Positions 37,458-47,093 of a DNA stretch of 64,000 nt are shown here, one piece after another. The notes beneath the pieces are model-generated. The model worked only from the letters and a program-made list of their open reading frames with translations, was not told where the DNA came from and did not search any database. A program made the position numbers and the translations under genes. The first letter of the stretch is position 1, and the number at the start of each line of letters is the position of its first letter. This DNA comes from Sphingomonas endophytica (lineage in GTDB: Bacteria > Pseudomonadota > Alphaproteobacteria > Sphingomonadales > Sphingomonadaceae), in NCBI RefSeq assembly GCF_001476895.1, contig NZ_LDTB01000046.1, forward strand, positions 1 to 64,000, written 5' to 3'.

Positions 37458-38219
37458 TCACCCCGCCAGGAAGTCGGCGATCGCCTGCCCCAGTTCCGGC
37501 TTCGTTACCGCGCTCATGTGGTTTCCCGGAATCTCGACGTACCGGGCGTGTGGCAGGGCGTCGGCGAGGGCGGGCGCACTGCCGTTGTCGTCGTCGTCGC
37601 GACCGCACACGACCAGAACCGGCTGGGGGATCGTATCGAGCATCGCGTCGGGCGTGCCGACGAAGGTATCGATGATCCCGAGCAGCGCGACCGGATCCCC
37701 GCCGGTGGTCTTCAGGAACGCCTCGGCCATCCATTCGGGGCTGCCGCGCTCATGCTTTCCGAGGTTCGTCAGGATGTTGCGGAAGTGGCCCGCGCGGCGA
37801 TCGGCGCGGGTGATGCCGTCCAGACCCATGCCGGAGATCACGACGCGGCGCGGCGTCGCGCCGGTCGCCAGCATCCGTACCGTCGTCCGTGCGCCCAGCG
37901 AATAACCGCCGAGATCATAGTCGCTTAGCCCGAGGTGCGCGATCAACGCATGGCCGTCGCGCGCGAGCGCGTCGGGCGGATAGGCGTCGGGATCATGCGG
38001 GCGCGCGCTGTCGCCGTGCGCGCGCAGGTCCGGCATGATGACCCGGAAACCCCTGGCCGCGATCGTGGCGGCGTGGCCATATTTCAGCCAGTTGGTCTGC
38101 GCATCGGAGAAGAAGCCGTGGATCAGCACGACCGGTCGCCCCTCGCCCAGTTCGCGCCATGCGATGCGCGCTCCGTCAAAACTGTCGAAGAATCGGGTAT
38201 CAGTCAGGGACTTTGCCAC
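37458..38219 (-). CDS. Alpha/beta hydrolase
   Basis: 253 residues of the alpha/beta-hydrolase fold. The oxyanion motif is LIHGFFSDAQTNW, the nucleophile elbow GGYSLGART (Ser about 120), the acid lies in VCGRDDDDNG and the His in IPGNHMSA. The substrate is unknown; esterase or lyase activities are typical. I chose the GTG at 38219, which keeps overlap with the GFA gene to about 20 bases; upstream starts exist within that gene. It is probably co-transcribed with the GFA gene. Confidence 0.87.
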   Translation of the reverse strand: MAKSLTDTRFFDSFDGARIAWRELGEGRPVVLIHGFFSDAQTNWLKYGHAATIAARGFRVIMPDLRAHGDSARPHDPDAYPPDALARDGHALIAHLGLSDYDLGGYSLGARTTVRMLATGATPRRVVISGMGLDGITRADRRAGHFRNILTNLGKHERGSPEWMAEAFLKTTGGDPVALLGIIDTFVGTPDAMLDTIPQPVLVVCGRDDDDNGSAPALADALPHARYVEIPGNHMSAVTKPELGQAIADFLAG

Positions 38220-38646
38220 GCGTTTCGATCCATTTTCTGACCACGGCAGGAATTTCCGCGGTGCGTTTCTCCGGCAGGTCGCGCGCGCCGTGCCACGCGG
38301 CAAGCCGGCTCTCGACGCCGACCACGATCACCGGATGCAGGCTGCCCGGATCGTCGAAGCTGCCGACGGTCAGGTCGAGGCTGTCGTCCCCGATCCCTTC
38401 ATAGGTCAGCGGCGTGCCGCACCGGGCGCAGAACCCGCGCAGCGCGATCTCGGAAGAGCGGAAGCGATCGGGTTCGCGCGTGATCCAGGTGACGGCGGCA
38501 CGCGGCACCTGCTTGAGCGCCGCGAAGACGCCGCCGGTCGCGCGCTGGCACATCCGGCAGTGACAGAACATCGCATCCGCGTCGGCGACTTCGACGCTGT
38601 AGCGCACGCTGCCGCACTGGCAGCCTCCGGTCATCGCGCGAGCCAT
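38200..38646 (-). CDS. GFA family protein (glutathione-dependent formaldehyde-activating fold)
   Basis: About 148 residues with the zinc-binding Cys pattern of the family: GGCQCGSVRY, FCHCRMCQRATGG and GFCARCGTPLTYEG. The founding member (Gfa) binds glutathione and formaldehyde, but most homologues have unknown substrates. The ATG at 38646 is preferred; ATG 38634 and an upstream GTG are alternatives. Confidence 0.9.
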   Translation of the reverse strand: MARAMTGGCQCGSVRYSVEVADADAMFCHCRMCQRATGGVFAALKQVPRAAVTWITREPDRFRSSEIALRGFCARCGTPLTYEGIGDDSLDLTVGSFDDPGSLHPVIVVGVESRLAAWHGARDLPEKRTAEIPAVVRKWIETRGKVPD

Positions 38647-38735
38647 CTGCACGCTCTAGCCAGCACATGCCTTGCCGTCCACTCCACCTGATGCTGCATT
38701 GCAGCACGCGCGAGGCTGGCATAAGGGCTGCGCCG

Positions 38736-39344
38736 GTGAACACCGCCGATCCCCTGCCTCATTCCGCGCTCGAAGACAGCTATGCGCTGCTGCTCGGCTG
38801 CATCCTGGTCGTGCTGGGCCTTGCGCTGCTGCACGCGGCGGGGCTGGTGACGGGCGGCACCGCCGGAATTGCGCTGCTGCTCTCCTATCTGATCCCGTTG
38901 CCGAGCGGGGTGCTGTTCACGCTGATCAACCTGCCCTTCATGCTGCTGGCGTGGAAGGCGATGGGGCGGCGGTTCACGATCCGCACCGTCGCGGTCGGGA
39001 TCGGCGTCGCGGCGCTGGGCACGTGGACGCGGCTGGGGCTGACGATCGCGCATATCGACCCCGCCTTCGCGGCGCTGGCCGGCGGATCGGTGATCGGGTT
39101 CGGCGCGCTGGCGCTGGCGCGGCATCATGCCGGGATCGGCGGCACCGGCGTGGTCACGCTGTGGTTGCAGAAGCGGCGCGGCTGGAATGCCGGCCGGACG
39201 CAGATGACGATCGACACGGTGATCCTGCTGACGTCGCTGGCGTTCCTGCCCGCCGAGCGGGTCGGCTGGTCGGCGGTGTCGGCGGCGGCGGTCAGCGGGA
39301 TCCTGATCGCCTGGCATCGGCCCGGGCGATATACGGGATATTGA
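38736..39344 (+). CDS. YitT family membrane protein
   Basis: About 202 residues with five to six hydrophobic helices (LLLGCILVVLGLALLHAAGL, GGTAGIALLLSYLIPLPSGVLF and others), matching YitT/DUF161 inner-membrane proteins of uncertain transport role. I chose the GTG at 38736, preceded by AAGGG at good spacing; the ORF extends upstream to 38667 but that part is Cys/His-rich and not membrane-like. It is divergent from the GFA gene. Confidence 0.87.
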   Translation: MNTADPLPHSALEDSYALLLGCILVVLGLALLHAAGLVTGGTAGIALLLSYLIPLPSGVLFTLINLPFMLLAWKAMGRRFTIRTVAVGIGVAALGTWTRLGLTIAHIDPAFAALAGGSVIGFGALALARHHAGIGGTGVVTLWLQKRRGWNAGRTQMTIDTVILLTSLAFLPAERVGWSAVSAAAVSGILIAWHRPGRYTGY

Positions 39345-39369
39345 GGGGGCCGCCCTCCACCAACCCGCT

Positions 39370-39399
39370 CCGTCATTCCCGCCTGCGCGGGAATGACGG
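39370..39399. repeat. REP-like palindrome (CCGTCATTCCCGC)
   Basis: CCGTCATTCCCGC (39370-39382), loop CTGC, GCGGGAATGACGG (39387-39399), a perfect 13-bp stem between the convergent YitT and asd genes. It is a single arm of the family at 5464 and 24862. Confidence 0.85.
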
Positions 39400-39408
39400 A
39401 TAGTGGAT

Positions 39409-40479
39409 TTACTCCGCGGTCAGCACCGCCTGAAAGTCCTCTTCGCCAGTCTCATCCGCCTTCTTCAGGTGGCGACGTCCCAGCAGTTCGGCGATCTGCA
39501 CCGCGTTCAACGCCGCGCCCTTGCGGAGGTTGTCGCTGACGCACCAGAGTGCCAGACCGTTGTCGACGGTCGGATCCTCGCGCACGCGGCTGACATAGGT
39601 CGCGTCGTCGCCGGCGCTTTCGACCGGCGTGACGTAACCGCCGTCCTCGCGCTTGTCGACGAGCATCACGCCCGGCGCCTCGCGCAGAATGCGCTGCGCG
39701 TCCTCGGCCGACAGTTCGTTCTCGAATTCGATGTTCAGCGCCTCGGAATGGCCGACGAACACCGGCACGCGGACGCAGGTCGCCGTGACCTTGATCCTGG
39801 GATCGAGGATCTTCTTGGTTTCGACCACCATCTTCCACTCTTCCTTGGTCGAACCGTCGTCCAGGAAGCTGTCGATGTGCGGGATCACGTTGAACGCGAT
39901 CTGCTTGGTGAACTTCTTCGCCTCCGCCGGATCGCCGACGAAGATGTTGCGGCTCTGTTCAAAGAGCTCGTCCATGCCGATCTTGCCCGCGCCGGACACC
40001 GACTGATAGGTCGCCACGACAACGCGCTTGATCGTCGCCGCGTCGTGCAGCGGCTTGAGCGCGACGACCATCTGCGCGGTCGAGCAATTCGGATTGGCGA
40101 TGATGTTCTTGCGCGTGTAGCCGTCGATCGCCTCGGCATTCACCTCCGGCACGATCAGCGGCACGTCCGGGTCCATGCGGTAGAGCGACGAATTGTCGAT
40201 CACCGTGCAGCCCGCGGCCGCGAACTTCGGCGCATAGACCGCCGTCGCCTCGCTGCCGATCGCGAACAGCGCCATGTCCCAGCCGGCCGGATCGAAATGC
40301 TCGATGTTCTTGACCGTCAGCATCCGGCCGGTGTCGCCATATTCGATCTGGTCGCCGACCGAGCGCGACGACGCCAGCACCGCGATCTCATCCGCCGGAA
40401 ACTGCCGCTCGGCGAGGATGTTGACCATCTCGCGCCCGACGTTGCCCGTGGCACCCGCCACCACCACCCGGTAACCCAT
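39409..40479 (-). CDS. asd: Aspartate-semialdehyde dehydrogenase
   Basis: 356 residues; converts aspartyl phosphate to the semialdehyde feeding lysine/diaminopimelate, methionine and threonine synthesis. N-terminal dinucleotide-binding motif VVAGATGNVGREM; catalytic Cys in NPNCSTAQM (about 132); substrate segment ATYQSVSGAGKIG; and His in VPVFVGHSEALN. The ATG at 40479 follows GGAAGGACGGAT. The frame extends upstream into the S9 peptidase gene end without recognisable content. Confidence 0.97.
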   Translation of the reverse strand: MGYRVVVAGATGNVGREMVNILAERQFPADEIAVLASSRSVGDQIEYGDTGRMLTVKNIEHFDPAGWDMALFAIGSEATAVYAPKFAAAGCTVIDNSSLYRMDPDVPLIVPEVNAEAIDGYTRKNIIANPNCSTAQMVVALKPLHDAATIKRVVVATYQSVSGAGKIGMDELFEQSRNIFVGDPAEAKKFTKQIAFNVIPHIDSFLDDGSTKEEWKMVVETKKILDPRIKVTATCVRVPVFVGHSEALNIEFENELSAEDAQRILREAPGVMLVDKREDGGYVTPVESAGDDATYVSRVREDPTVDNGLALWCVSDNLRKGAALNAVQIAELLGRRHLKKADETGEEDFQAVLTAE

Positions 40480-40570
40480 ATCCGTCCTTCCATGCGCCGC
40501 GCCATGCGCCGCTATCGTTTCGTGTCGCGAGTGCGCCCTAGCGCCGCAATTTTCGAAAAGCCAGCAACCT

Positions 40571-42772
40571 CTACTTCGGGCCGGCCCCGACATGCTGTTC
40601 GAGGAAGCGCTCGATCGTCGTCCAGACGTGGATGTCGCGCGACGCCGAATGCGTCTTGCCGGGGTACAGCATCATGTCGAACGGCATGTCCGCCGCCTGC
40701 AGTTCCGCCGCGACCTTCGTCGAATTGTCGAGGAAGACATTGTCGTCCGCCATGCCGTGCATCAGCATCAGCGGCGTCGTGATCTTCTTCGGGTCGATCA
40801 CCGCGCGCGACGCGTCATAGGCCGGGCCGTCGACGCGCGGATCGCCCATGTACCGCTCGGTATAATGCGTGTCGTAGAGATGCCAGTCGGTGACCGGAGC
40901 GCCCGAGACGGCAGCGGCGTAGACGTTCCGATCCGCCTCGATCATCTTGAGCGACATATAGCCGCCATAGGACCAGCCGAAGGTCGCGATCCGCGTCGGA
41001 TCGACGAAGTCGAGCGTCTTGAGATACTCGGCGCCCTTGCGCTGGTCCGCGACCTCGACCGTGCCCATCGCGTGCCAGATCGCACTCTCGAAATCGACGC
41101 CGCGATTGGCGGAGCCGCGATTGTCGAGCTCGAAATAGATCCAGCCCTTGCCGACCAGATGCTGGATCAGCGGGTTCTTCCAGTTGCGCACGACATATTG
41201 CGGACCGGGGCCGCCGTAATGCTGGAAGAACACCGGATAGCGCTTGCCCGGCTCCAGCTTCGGCGTGACCATCTGCCAGTGGAGATCGGTGGTGCCGTCC
41301 GCCGCCTTGATCGTGCCGAAGCGCACCGGCTGGTGCGTCGCGAGATAGGGGGCATAGGGATGGCCGCCCTCGACACGGTTTTCGTTGATCCACGCCAGCC
41401 GCCGGCCATCGGCGTCGGCCAGATAGGTCTGCGGCGGCTGGTTCGGGTTGGAGCGGGTGACGAGGAAGCGCCGCGCGGTGCCATCGGCGGAGACATTGTT
41501 GTACCAGCCGCGCTCGGTCAGGCGCGTGATCGCGCCGCGCTTCAGGTCGAGCGCGTAGAGTTGCTGCTCCAGCACGTCGTCCTTGTTGGCCAGGAAGTAG
41601 ACGCGGCCCTTGTCCTCGTCCACGGCGGCCAGCCCGGTCACGACCCACGGCCCTTTCGTCAGTTGCGTCCAGCGGCCGTCCTTCAGCCGCCAGAGATGCC
41701 CGAAGCCATCACGCTCCGAATGCCACAACAGGCCGCCGTCCCGCATCGGACGATAATTGTCGCTGAGATTGATCCAGCTTTTCGCGCGGGCGCTTTCGGT
41801 GAACAGCACGGTCGACCGGCCGGTCGCCGGATCGACGCGCAGCACGTCCAGCTTCGTCTGCGCGCGGTTCTCGCGCTGGACCAGCAGCGCCGAGCCGTCC
41901 GGCAACCAGTCGACCCGCGCCAGATAGATGTCGGGGTCGGCGCCGAGATCGACCATCACCGACCCGGAGCCGTCGGCGCGCATGACGTGCAGCTCGACCA
42001 GCACGTTGGGGGTACCGGCCGCCGGATACCGCTGTTCGTAGATGCTGGTCCCGGTCGCGCCGATCGCGGCGCGGGTAAAGACCTTGACGGGCGCTTCGTC
42101 GAACCGCTCGACCGCGACATAGCGATCGTCGGGGCTCCACCAATAGCCGTCGGTGCGGTGCATTTCCTCCTGCGCGACGAATTCCGCCTCGCCGTAATGG
42201 ACGGTGCCCTTGCCGGCGGTGGTCAGCGCCCGGGCGGCGCCCCCCGCGAGCGGTTGCAACCACACGTTCTGGTCGCGCACGTAGCTGACGAAGCCGCCGC
42301 GCGGACTGACGGTGGCGTTCAGCACACCGCCCGGCACGTCGGTGATCCGCCGCGCCTGCCCATCGGTGGTGGCCAGATACAGATCGCCGTCGAGCGGGAC
42401 GAGCAGGCTGCGCCCGTCGGCGGACCAGTCGTAGCCGACGATCCCCTTGAGCGCGCCGATCCGCGCGCGCTCGCGCTGCATCTTCTCCGCCTCCGACAGC
42501 GCCGCGCCGGTGCCGAGCTTCAGGCTGTCGACCAGCATCCGCTCGACGCCGGTCGTGGTGTCGCGCGCCCACAGGTCCAGCCGGTCCTTGTCGTCGGGAC
42601 GCGCGCGCAGGAAGGTCAGCAGCTTGCCATCGGGCGACAGCTTCAATGCGCGCGGCTGCGGGCCGGCGAGATCGGGCGCCGCGAACACCCGTTCCAGCGT
42701 GAGCGGTGCGTCAGCCGCCATGGCCGAAGCCCCCGCGCTCGCGAGCGCCGCCGCGATAAACCACTTGTGCAT
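40571..42772 (-). CDS. Exported S9 family (DPP4-like) peptidase
   Basis: 733 residues with an N-terminal signal peptide (MHKWFIAAALASAGASAMAADA). The N-terminal beta-propeller carries the DPP4-type double Glu (VAQEEMHRTDGYWW, about 200). The C-terminal hydrolase domain has the triad Ser in GWSYGGYMS (about 600), Asp in GMADDNVF (about 675) and His in GKTHSAS (about 706). It probably removes X-Pro or X-Ala dipeptides in the periplasm. The ATG at 42772 follows GGAGGGTGTGG. Confidence 0.94.
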   Translation of the reverse strand: MHKWFIAAALASAGASAMAADAPLTLERVFAAPDLAGPQPRALKLSPDGKLLTFLRARPDDKDRLDLWARDTTTGVERMLVDSLKLGTGAALSEAEKMQRERARIGALKGIVGYDWSADGRSLLVPLDGDLYLATTDGQARRITDVPGGVLNATVSPRGGFVSYVRDQNVWLQPLAGGAARALTTAGKGTVHYGEAEFVAQEEMHRTDGYWWSPDDRYVAVERFDEAPVKVFTRAAIGATGTSIYEQRYPAAGTPNVLVELHVMRADGSGSVMVDLGADPDIYLARVDWLPDGSALLVQRENRAQTKLDVLRVDPATGRSTVLFTESARAKSWINLSDNYRPMRDGGLLWHSERDGFGHLWRLKDGRWTQLTKGPWVVTGLAAVDEDKGRVYFLANKDDVLEQQLYALDLKRGAITRLTERGWYNNVSADGTARRFLVTRSNPNQPPQTYLADADGRRLAWINENRVEGGHPYAPYLATHQPVRFGTIKAADGTTDLHWQMVTPKLEPGKRYPVFFQHYGGPGPQYVVRNWKNPLIQHLVGKGWIYFELDNRGSANRGVDFESAIWHAMGTVEVADQRKGAEYLKTLDFVDPTRIATFGWSYGGYMSLKMIEADRNVYAAAVSGAPVTDWHLYDTHYTERYMGDPRVDGPAYDASRAVIDPKKITTPLMLMHGMADDNVFLDNSTKVAAELQAADMPFDMMLYPGKTHSASRDIHVWTTIERFLEQHVGAGPK

Positions 42773-42945
42773 CCACACCCTCCATCGTGCCCAAGCTGGT
42801 GGCAAAGATCGGAGGGCGAGGACAGCGGAAAATGTGGAGTGCTACGCCGGGGGGCGACCGGAAGCGGTGATGGCCCGAGCCTCGCCCCCCCTCCGTCAGC
42901 GCTTCGCGCCGCGACCTCCCCTTGCCGGGGTGGTCAGGAGCAAGG

Positions 42946-44910
42946 TCACGCCGGCGTCGTCACTGCCGGCAACGGGGCGAGCGGCCAGTAGGTCGCATAG
43001 CGCTCGTGCGCGATGCGATGATAGGGGATCAGCCGCACCAGCGATCCGTCCCGGGCGGGAATCGTGAATTCCAGCGGCCCCTTCCCCGGCCGGATCATCC
43101 CCGCCAGGACCTCGGGCTCGCCGGCGAGCACCGGCACCGGCACCGGCGTGTCGTTATATTCGCCGTACTTGCGTTCGTTGACGATGATGTCCGCGCCGCT
43201 GGCCAGCCCCTCGCTGCCCAGCGCACCGGCCAGCACCAGCGGACCGTAGGTGAAGGCGACGATGTCCGGCGCGGCGGGCGCATGCTCGGCGACCGGCTGC
43301 ATCGCGAACCGCACCTCGACCCGGTCGCCGTCCCGCCATGTGCGGTCGAGCGTGACATAGCTGCCCGGATCGCGCGATCGCACCACCTCCGCGCCGTTGA
43401 CCAGCACGATCGCCATCCGGCTCCAGCGCGGATGCCGGACCTTGAGCGCGAGCGTGGCGGGCGTGGCAAGCGCCCAGCGCAGCCGCGTGACCGGCTGTTC
43501 CGGGAAGGTCGTTTCCTGCACCAGCCGGGCGCCGCGATCCTTCCACGTCACCGCCGAGGGGATGAACAGGTTCACGTACAAGGCGCGATCGTCGTGGAAG
43601 TAGATCGAATCGCGATACTTGACGTGATTCTCCATGCCGGTGCCGGTGCAGCACCAGAAGGAATCCTCCGGGGTGTGATACAGCTTCATGTAGCCGGGGC
43701 GGGCGCCCTGGAAATAGGTCGCCATGCCGCTGTCCGGATCCTGCGAGGCAAGGATGCCGTTGTAGAGCGTCCGCTCGTAATAGTCTGCGTATTCGGCGCG
43801 GGGATCCTGCAGGAACAACGCGCGCGTGAGCTTCAGCATGTTGTGCTGGCAGCAGGTCTCCGACCCCTTGGCGGAGAAGATGTGCCGGTCGAAATCGGCC
43901 ATCGGGAAGAAATGTTCGTTGTCGCCATGCCCGCCAGTGGCGAAGGCGCGCGTCTTGGCGACCGTCTTCCAGAAGAAGGTCGCCGCATCATGGTATCGTC
44001 CGTCCCCGCCCGTCTCGTAGACGCGCTGGAAGCCGATGATCTTCGGGATCTGCGTATTGGCGTGCATCCCGTCGAGCTGGTCCTGCGTCCGGGCGAGCGG
44101 ATCGAGCACCGCCTTTTGCGAGAAGCGGGCCGCCAGCGTCTTGTAATCGGCGTTGCCGGTCATCGACCAGAGATCGGCATATACCTCGTTCATGCCGCCA
44201 TATTCGGTGCGCAGCATCTCCTCGAACTGCGCGTCGCTGAGCGGGCGGGTCGCGACGACGCCCCAGTCGGCCAGCCGCAGCAGGACGGCGCGCGCGGCAT
44301 CGCTGTCCGCAAGCAGGGTCGCGTCGCGCAGTCCCGCATAGACCTTGTGGAGCGTGTACCACGGCACGCCGGTGATCGGCTCGCCACGCAGATGCGCCGC
44401 GACCAGCGCGGCTCCCTTCGGAAAGGCGCAGACCAGGCCGGAGCCCGACGCCTTCTGACAGGCGGCCAGTTCCCCCGCGATATAGTCGATGCGCTGCCGG
44501 AACCGTCGATCGCGCGTGGCGCGGTACGCCAGCGCGCAGGCGGACAGATAATGGCCGAGCGTGTGGCCGTGGCAGTTGATCTCCGCCCACATCGGCTCCG
44601 ATTCCCAGCCGCCATAAACAGGCGCCTTCGGCTTCAGCCCCGCATTGACGCGGAAGTTGTGGAGCAACCGGTCGGGTTGCAGGCGCAGAAGATACGCCTC
44701 GGTCATCTTCTGCGCGTGGAGGAAGGGGCCGTCGTGCAACTCGACATCGGCCATGTCGAAGGGCGCCAGCCCACGCGCGGGCGTGTTCGGCAGGGTCAGC
44801 TGCGCCGCATCGGCGCCTGTCGTCTGCACCCCCGCGACCAGCGCGCCGGTGGCCGCCCCGGCAAGGAAGTGACGGCGCGACGGCGACGGACAACAGGATG
44901 GGGTGTTCAC
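42946..44910 (-). CDS. Tat-exported GH127-type glycoside hydrolase (beta-L-arabinofuranosidase-like)
   Basis: 654 residues. A twin-arginine signal SRRHFLAGAATGALVAG begins at about residue 12. The body matches the DUF1680/GH127 family: WAEINCHGHTLGHYLSA, NTQIPKIIGFQRVY, SETCCQHNMLK (about 350) and FWCCTGTGMENH (about 418). In HypBA1 the equivalent Glu and three Cys bind zinc and supply the Cys nucleophile; all are present. The substrate is probably a beta-L-arabinofuranoside or related sugar. The GTG at 44910 follows GGAGAGAGCC. No sugar transporter is adjacent. Confidence 0.92.
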   Translation of the reverse strand: MNTPSCCPSPSRRHFLAGAATGALVAGVQTTGADAAQLTLPNTPARGLAPFDMADVELHDGPFLHAQKMTEAYLLRLQPDRLLHNFRVNAGLKPKAPVYGGWESEPMWAEINCHGHTLGHYLSACALAYRATRDRRFRQRIDYIAGELAACQKASGSGLVCAFPKGAALVAAHLRGEPITGVPWYTLHKVYAGLRDATLLADSDAARAVLLRLADWGVVATRPLSDAQFEEMLRTEYGGMNEVYADLWSMTGNADYKTLAARFSQKAVLDPLARTQDQLDGMHANTQIPKIIGFQRVYETGGDGRYHDAATFFWKTVAKTRAFATGGHGDNEHFFPMADFDRHIFSAKGSETCCQHNMLKLTRALFLQDPRAEYADYYERTLYNGILASQDPDSGMATYFQGARPGYMKLYHTPEDSFWCCTGTGMENHVKYRDSIYFHDDRALYVNLFIPSAVTWKDRGARLVQETTFPEQPVTRLRWALATPATLALKVRHPRWSRMAIVLVNGAEVVRSRDPGSYVTLDRTWRDGDRVEVRFAMQPVAEHAPAAPDIVAFTYGPLVLAGALGSEGLASGADIIVNERKYGEYNDTPVPVPVLAGEPEVLAGMIRPGKGPLEFTIPARDGSLVRLIPYHRIAHERYATYWPLAPLPAVTTPA

Positions 44911-45047
44911 GGCTCTCTCCACATCGAACGGCCGCCTGGTTCGCGATCCGCCTGGTGACCGCAGGATAATCAACTGTCCGACAAATACCAGTCATTGCGT
45001 GGCGCGCGGGGACTTGCCAGTCTCCGGGAAAGTCCTGGGGGAATGAC

Positions 45048-47090
45048 ATGCGCCGAACGATTCTCGCGCTTCTGCTGACGGGCGCCGCCGTGGTGCCGGC
45101 CATCGCGGGTCCGATCGCCAAGGAGCAGTTGCTGACCCCGCCGGCCGATGCGCGCCATTATACGATCAGCTCGGCGGCCGGCACGCACGGCAATATCTGG
45201 TCGTGGACGCAGCCCGATGGGCGCATCGCCTATCGCATGTCGATGTCGTTGCGCGGCTGGCTGACCGAAACCGACGAGGTGATCACGATCGGCCCGGACC
45301 GTCGCCCGACCGCGATCGCCATCCGCGGCTTCACCGACAGCGGCGACGCGACCGAGACCTTCACCGTCGATCCGGACGGCACCGCGCGCTGGAAGACAGC
45401 GGTCGATGCGGGCAGCGCGCCCTATGCCGCCCGGCGCTACACCACCTATGGCGGCCCGCCGCTCGCCAGCGAGCAGGAGGTGGCCGCACTGGTCGCGGCC
45501 GGCCCGGCAGGCATCGACCTGCTGCCGAGCGGCCATGCGACGCTGACGGTCGGCGCGCCGACGCAGATCGACGGTCCGCAGGGCAGGAAGACCGTGCGGC
45601 TGGCGTTCATGCGCGGGTACGGTTTCTCGCCAAGCCCGGTGTGGCTGGACGAGAACAACCGGCTGTTCGGCTATGCGGGCGTCGTGTCGATGCTACCGGC
45701 CGGTTACGAAGCCGCCGGTCCGATCCTGAAGGACGCGCAGGACAAGGCGACCGCCATCGCGGTCCGCGACGTCGCGCATGCGTTCCTGACCCCGGCACAC
45801 CGCACCCCGACGCTGATCGACCACGTGCTGCTGTTCGATTCGATCGCCGGCACCTATCTGCCGGATCGCGCGGTGCTGATCGCCGACGGCAAGGTGGCGA
45901 AGGTCGGCGCGGGCGGCACGCTGGCCGCGCCGAAGGGCGCGACGGTACTCGACGGGCGTGGCCGGACGCTGCTGCCCGGGCTGTGGGATGCGCACCAGCA
46001 TGTCGGGGACGACTGGTCGCTGTTGCAGAACGTCGCGACCGGCATGACCCATTATCGCAGCCCCGGCTCGCTGATCGAGGACGTGCAGAGCATCGTGAAA
46101 CGCCGCGCCGCCGCCGACCTGCTGGCGCCGGATGGCCGCACCTCGATCATCATCGACCGCAAGGATCCGCTGGCGGCGCAGGGCGCGCTGACCGTCGCGT
46201 CCGAAGCCGAGGCGATCGCCGCCGTGCGCAAGATCAAGGCGGCCGGCATGTGGGGGGTGAAGTTCTACACCTCGATGAACCCGGCCTGGATCGCGCCGGC
46301 GGCTGCCGAGGCCCACCGGCTGGGCCTGCACGTCCACGGCCACGTGCCGGCCGGGATGCGCCCGCTGGATGCGGTGCGCGCGGGCTATGACGAAGTCACG
46401 CACATCAACTTCATCATGATGCAGGCGATGCCGCAGGAGGTGGTCGACAAGGCCAATACCGCCGCGCGGCTGGAAGGGCCGGCGCGCTATGGCAAGGATG
46501 TCGATCTCGACAGCCCGGCGATGACCGCCTTCTACGCCGAACTGGCGAAGCGCGGCACCGTCATCGATCCCACGCTGACCGTGTGGGAACCGATGATGAC
46601 CTCCGACGGCACCAGCATCCCGCCGGAATATGCGGCGTTCGCCGGGATCGCGCCGCCCGCCGTCGCGCGGGGATGGCGGATCGCGGGCTATCCGTTGCGC
46701 GACGGCCTGACCCGCGAGGATTATCGCAAGAGCTTCGCCAAGATGGTCGGCCTCGTCGGCCGGCTGCACAAGGCGGGCGTGCCGATCGTGGCCGGCACCG
46801 ACGGCTATGGCCTGGAACTGGTCCGCGAACTGGAATTGTATCAGCAGGCGGGCCTGACCAACGCGCAGGCGGTGCAGACGGCCACGATCGTCCCCGCGCG
46901 GATGGTCGGCATGGCCGACCGCGCCGGTTCGGTCGGGCCCGGGAAGACCGCCGATATCATCCTGGTCGATGGCGACGTGTCGCGCGACCTCGGCAATCTG
47001 CGCCACGTCCGCACCGTCTTCCTCGATGGCTATCGGCTCGATGGCGACGCGCTGCGTCGGGCCAGCGGGTTGAGCGGCATGCCGGACTGA
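45048..47090 (+). CDS. Exported amidohydrolase with an extra N-terminal domain
   Basis: 680 residues with a signal peptide (MRRTILALLLTGAAVVPAIAG). Residues about 22-255 form a region with no motif I recognise. The amidohydrolase barrel follows, with metal-site DAHQHVG (about 314), candidate bridging Lys VKFYTS, LHVHGHVPAG (about 427), HINF and GTDGYGLELV (about 583), and the small C-terminal domain (GSVGPGKTADIILVDGD). The substrate is unknown; relatives include imidazolonepropionase- and prolidase-like exported enzymes. It diverges from the GH127 gene (137 bases between starts). Confidence 0.9.
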   Translation: MRRTILALLLTGAAVVPAIAGPIAKEQLLTPPADARHYTISSAAGTHGNIWSWTQPDGRIAYRMSMSLRGWLTETDEVITIGPDRRPTAIAIRGFTDSGDATETFTVDPDGTARWKTAVDAGSAPYAARRYTTYGGPPLASEQEVAALVAAGPAGIDLLPSGHATLTVGAPTQIDGPQGRKTVRLAFMRGYGFSPSPVWLDENNRLFGYAGVVSMLPAGYEAAGPILKDAQDKATAIAVRDVAHAFLTPAHRTPTLIDHVLLFDSIAGTYLPDRAVLIADGKVAKVGAGGTLAAPKGATVLDGRGRTLLPGLWDAHQHVGDDWSLLQNVATGMTHYRSPGSLIEDVQSIVKRRAAADLLAPDGRTSIIIDRKDPLAAQGALTVASEAEAIAAVRKIKAAGMWGVKFYTSMNPAWIAPAAAEAHRLGLHVHGHVPAGMRPLDAVRAGYDEVTHINFIMMQAMPQEVVDKANTAARLEGPARYGKDVDLDSPAMTAFYAELAKRGTVIDPTLTVWEPMMTSDGTSIPPEYAAFAGIAPPAVARGWRIAGYPLRDGLTREDYRKSFAKMVGLVGRLHKAGVPIVAGTDGYGLELVRELELYQQAGLTNAQAVQTATIVPARMVGMADRAGSVGPGKTADIILVDGDVSRDLGNLRHVRTVFLDGYRLDGDALRRASGLSGMPD

Positions 47091-47093
47091 GCG

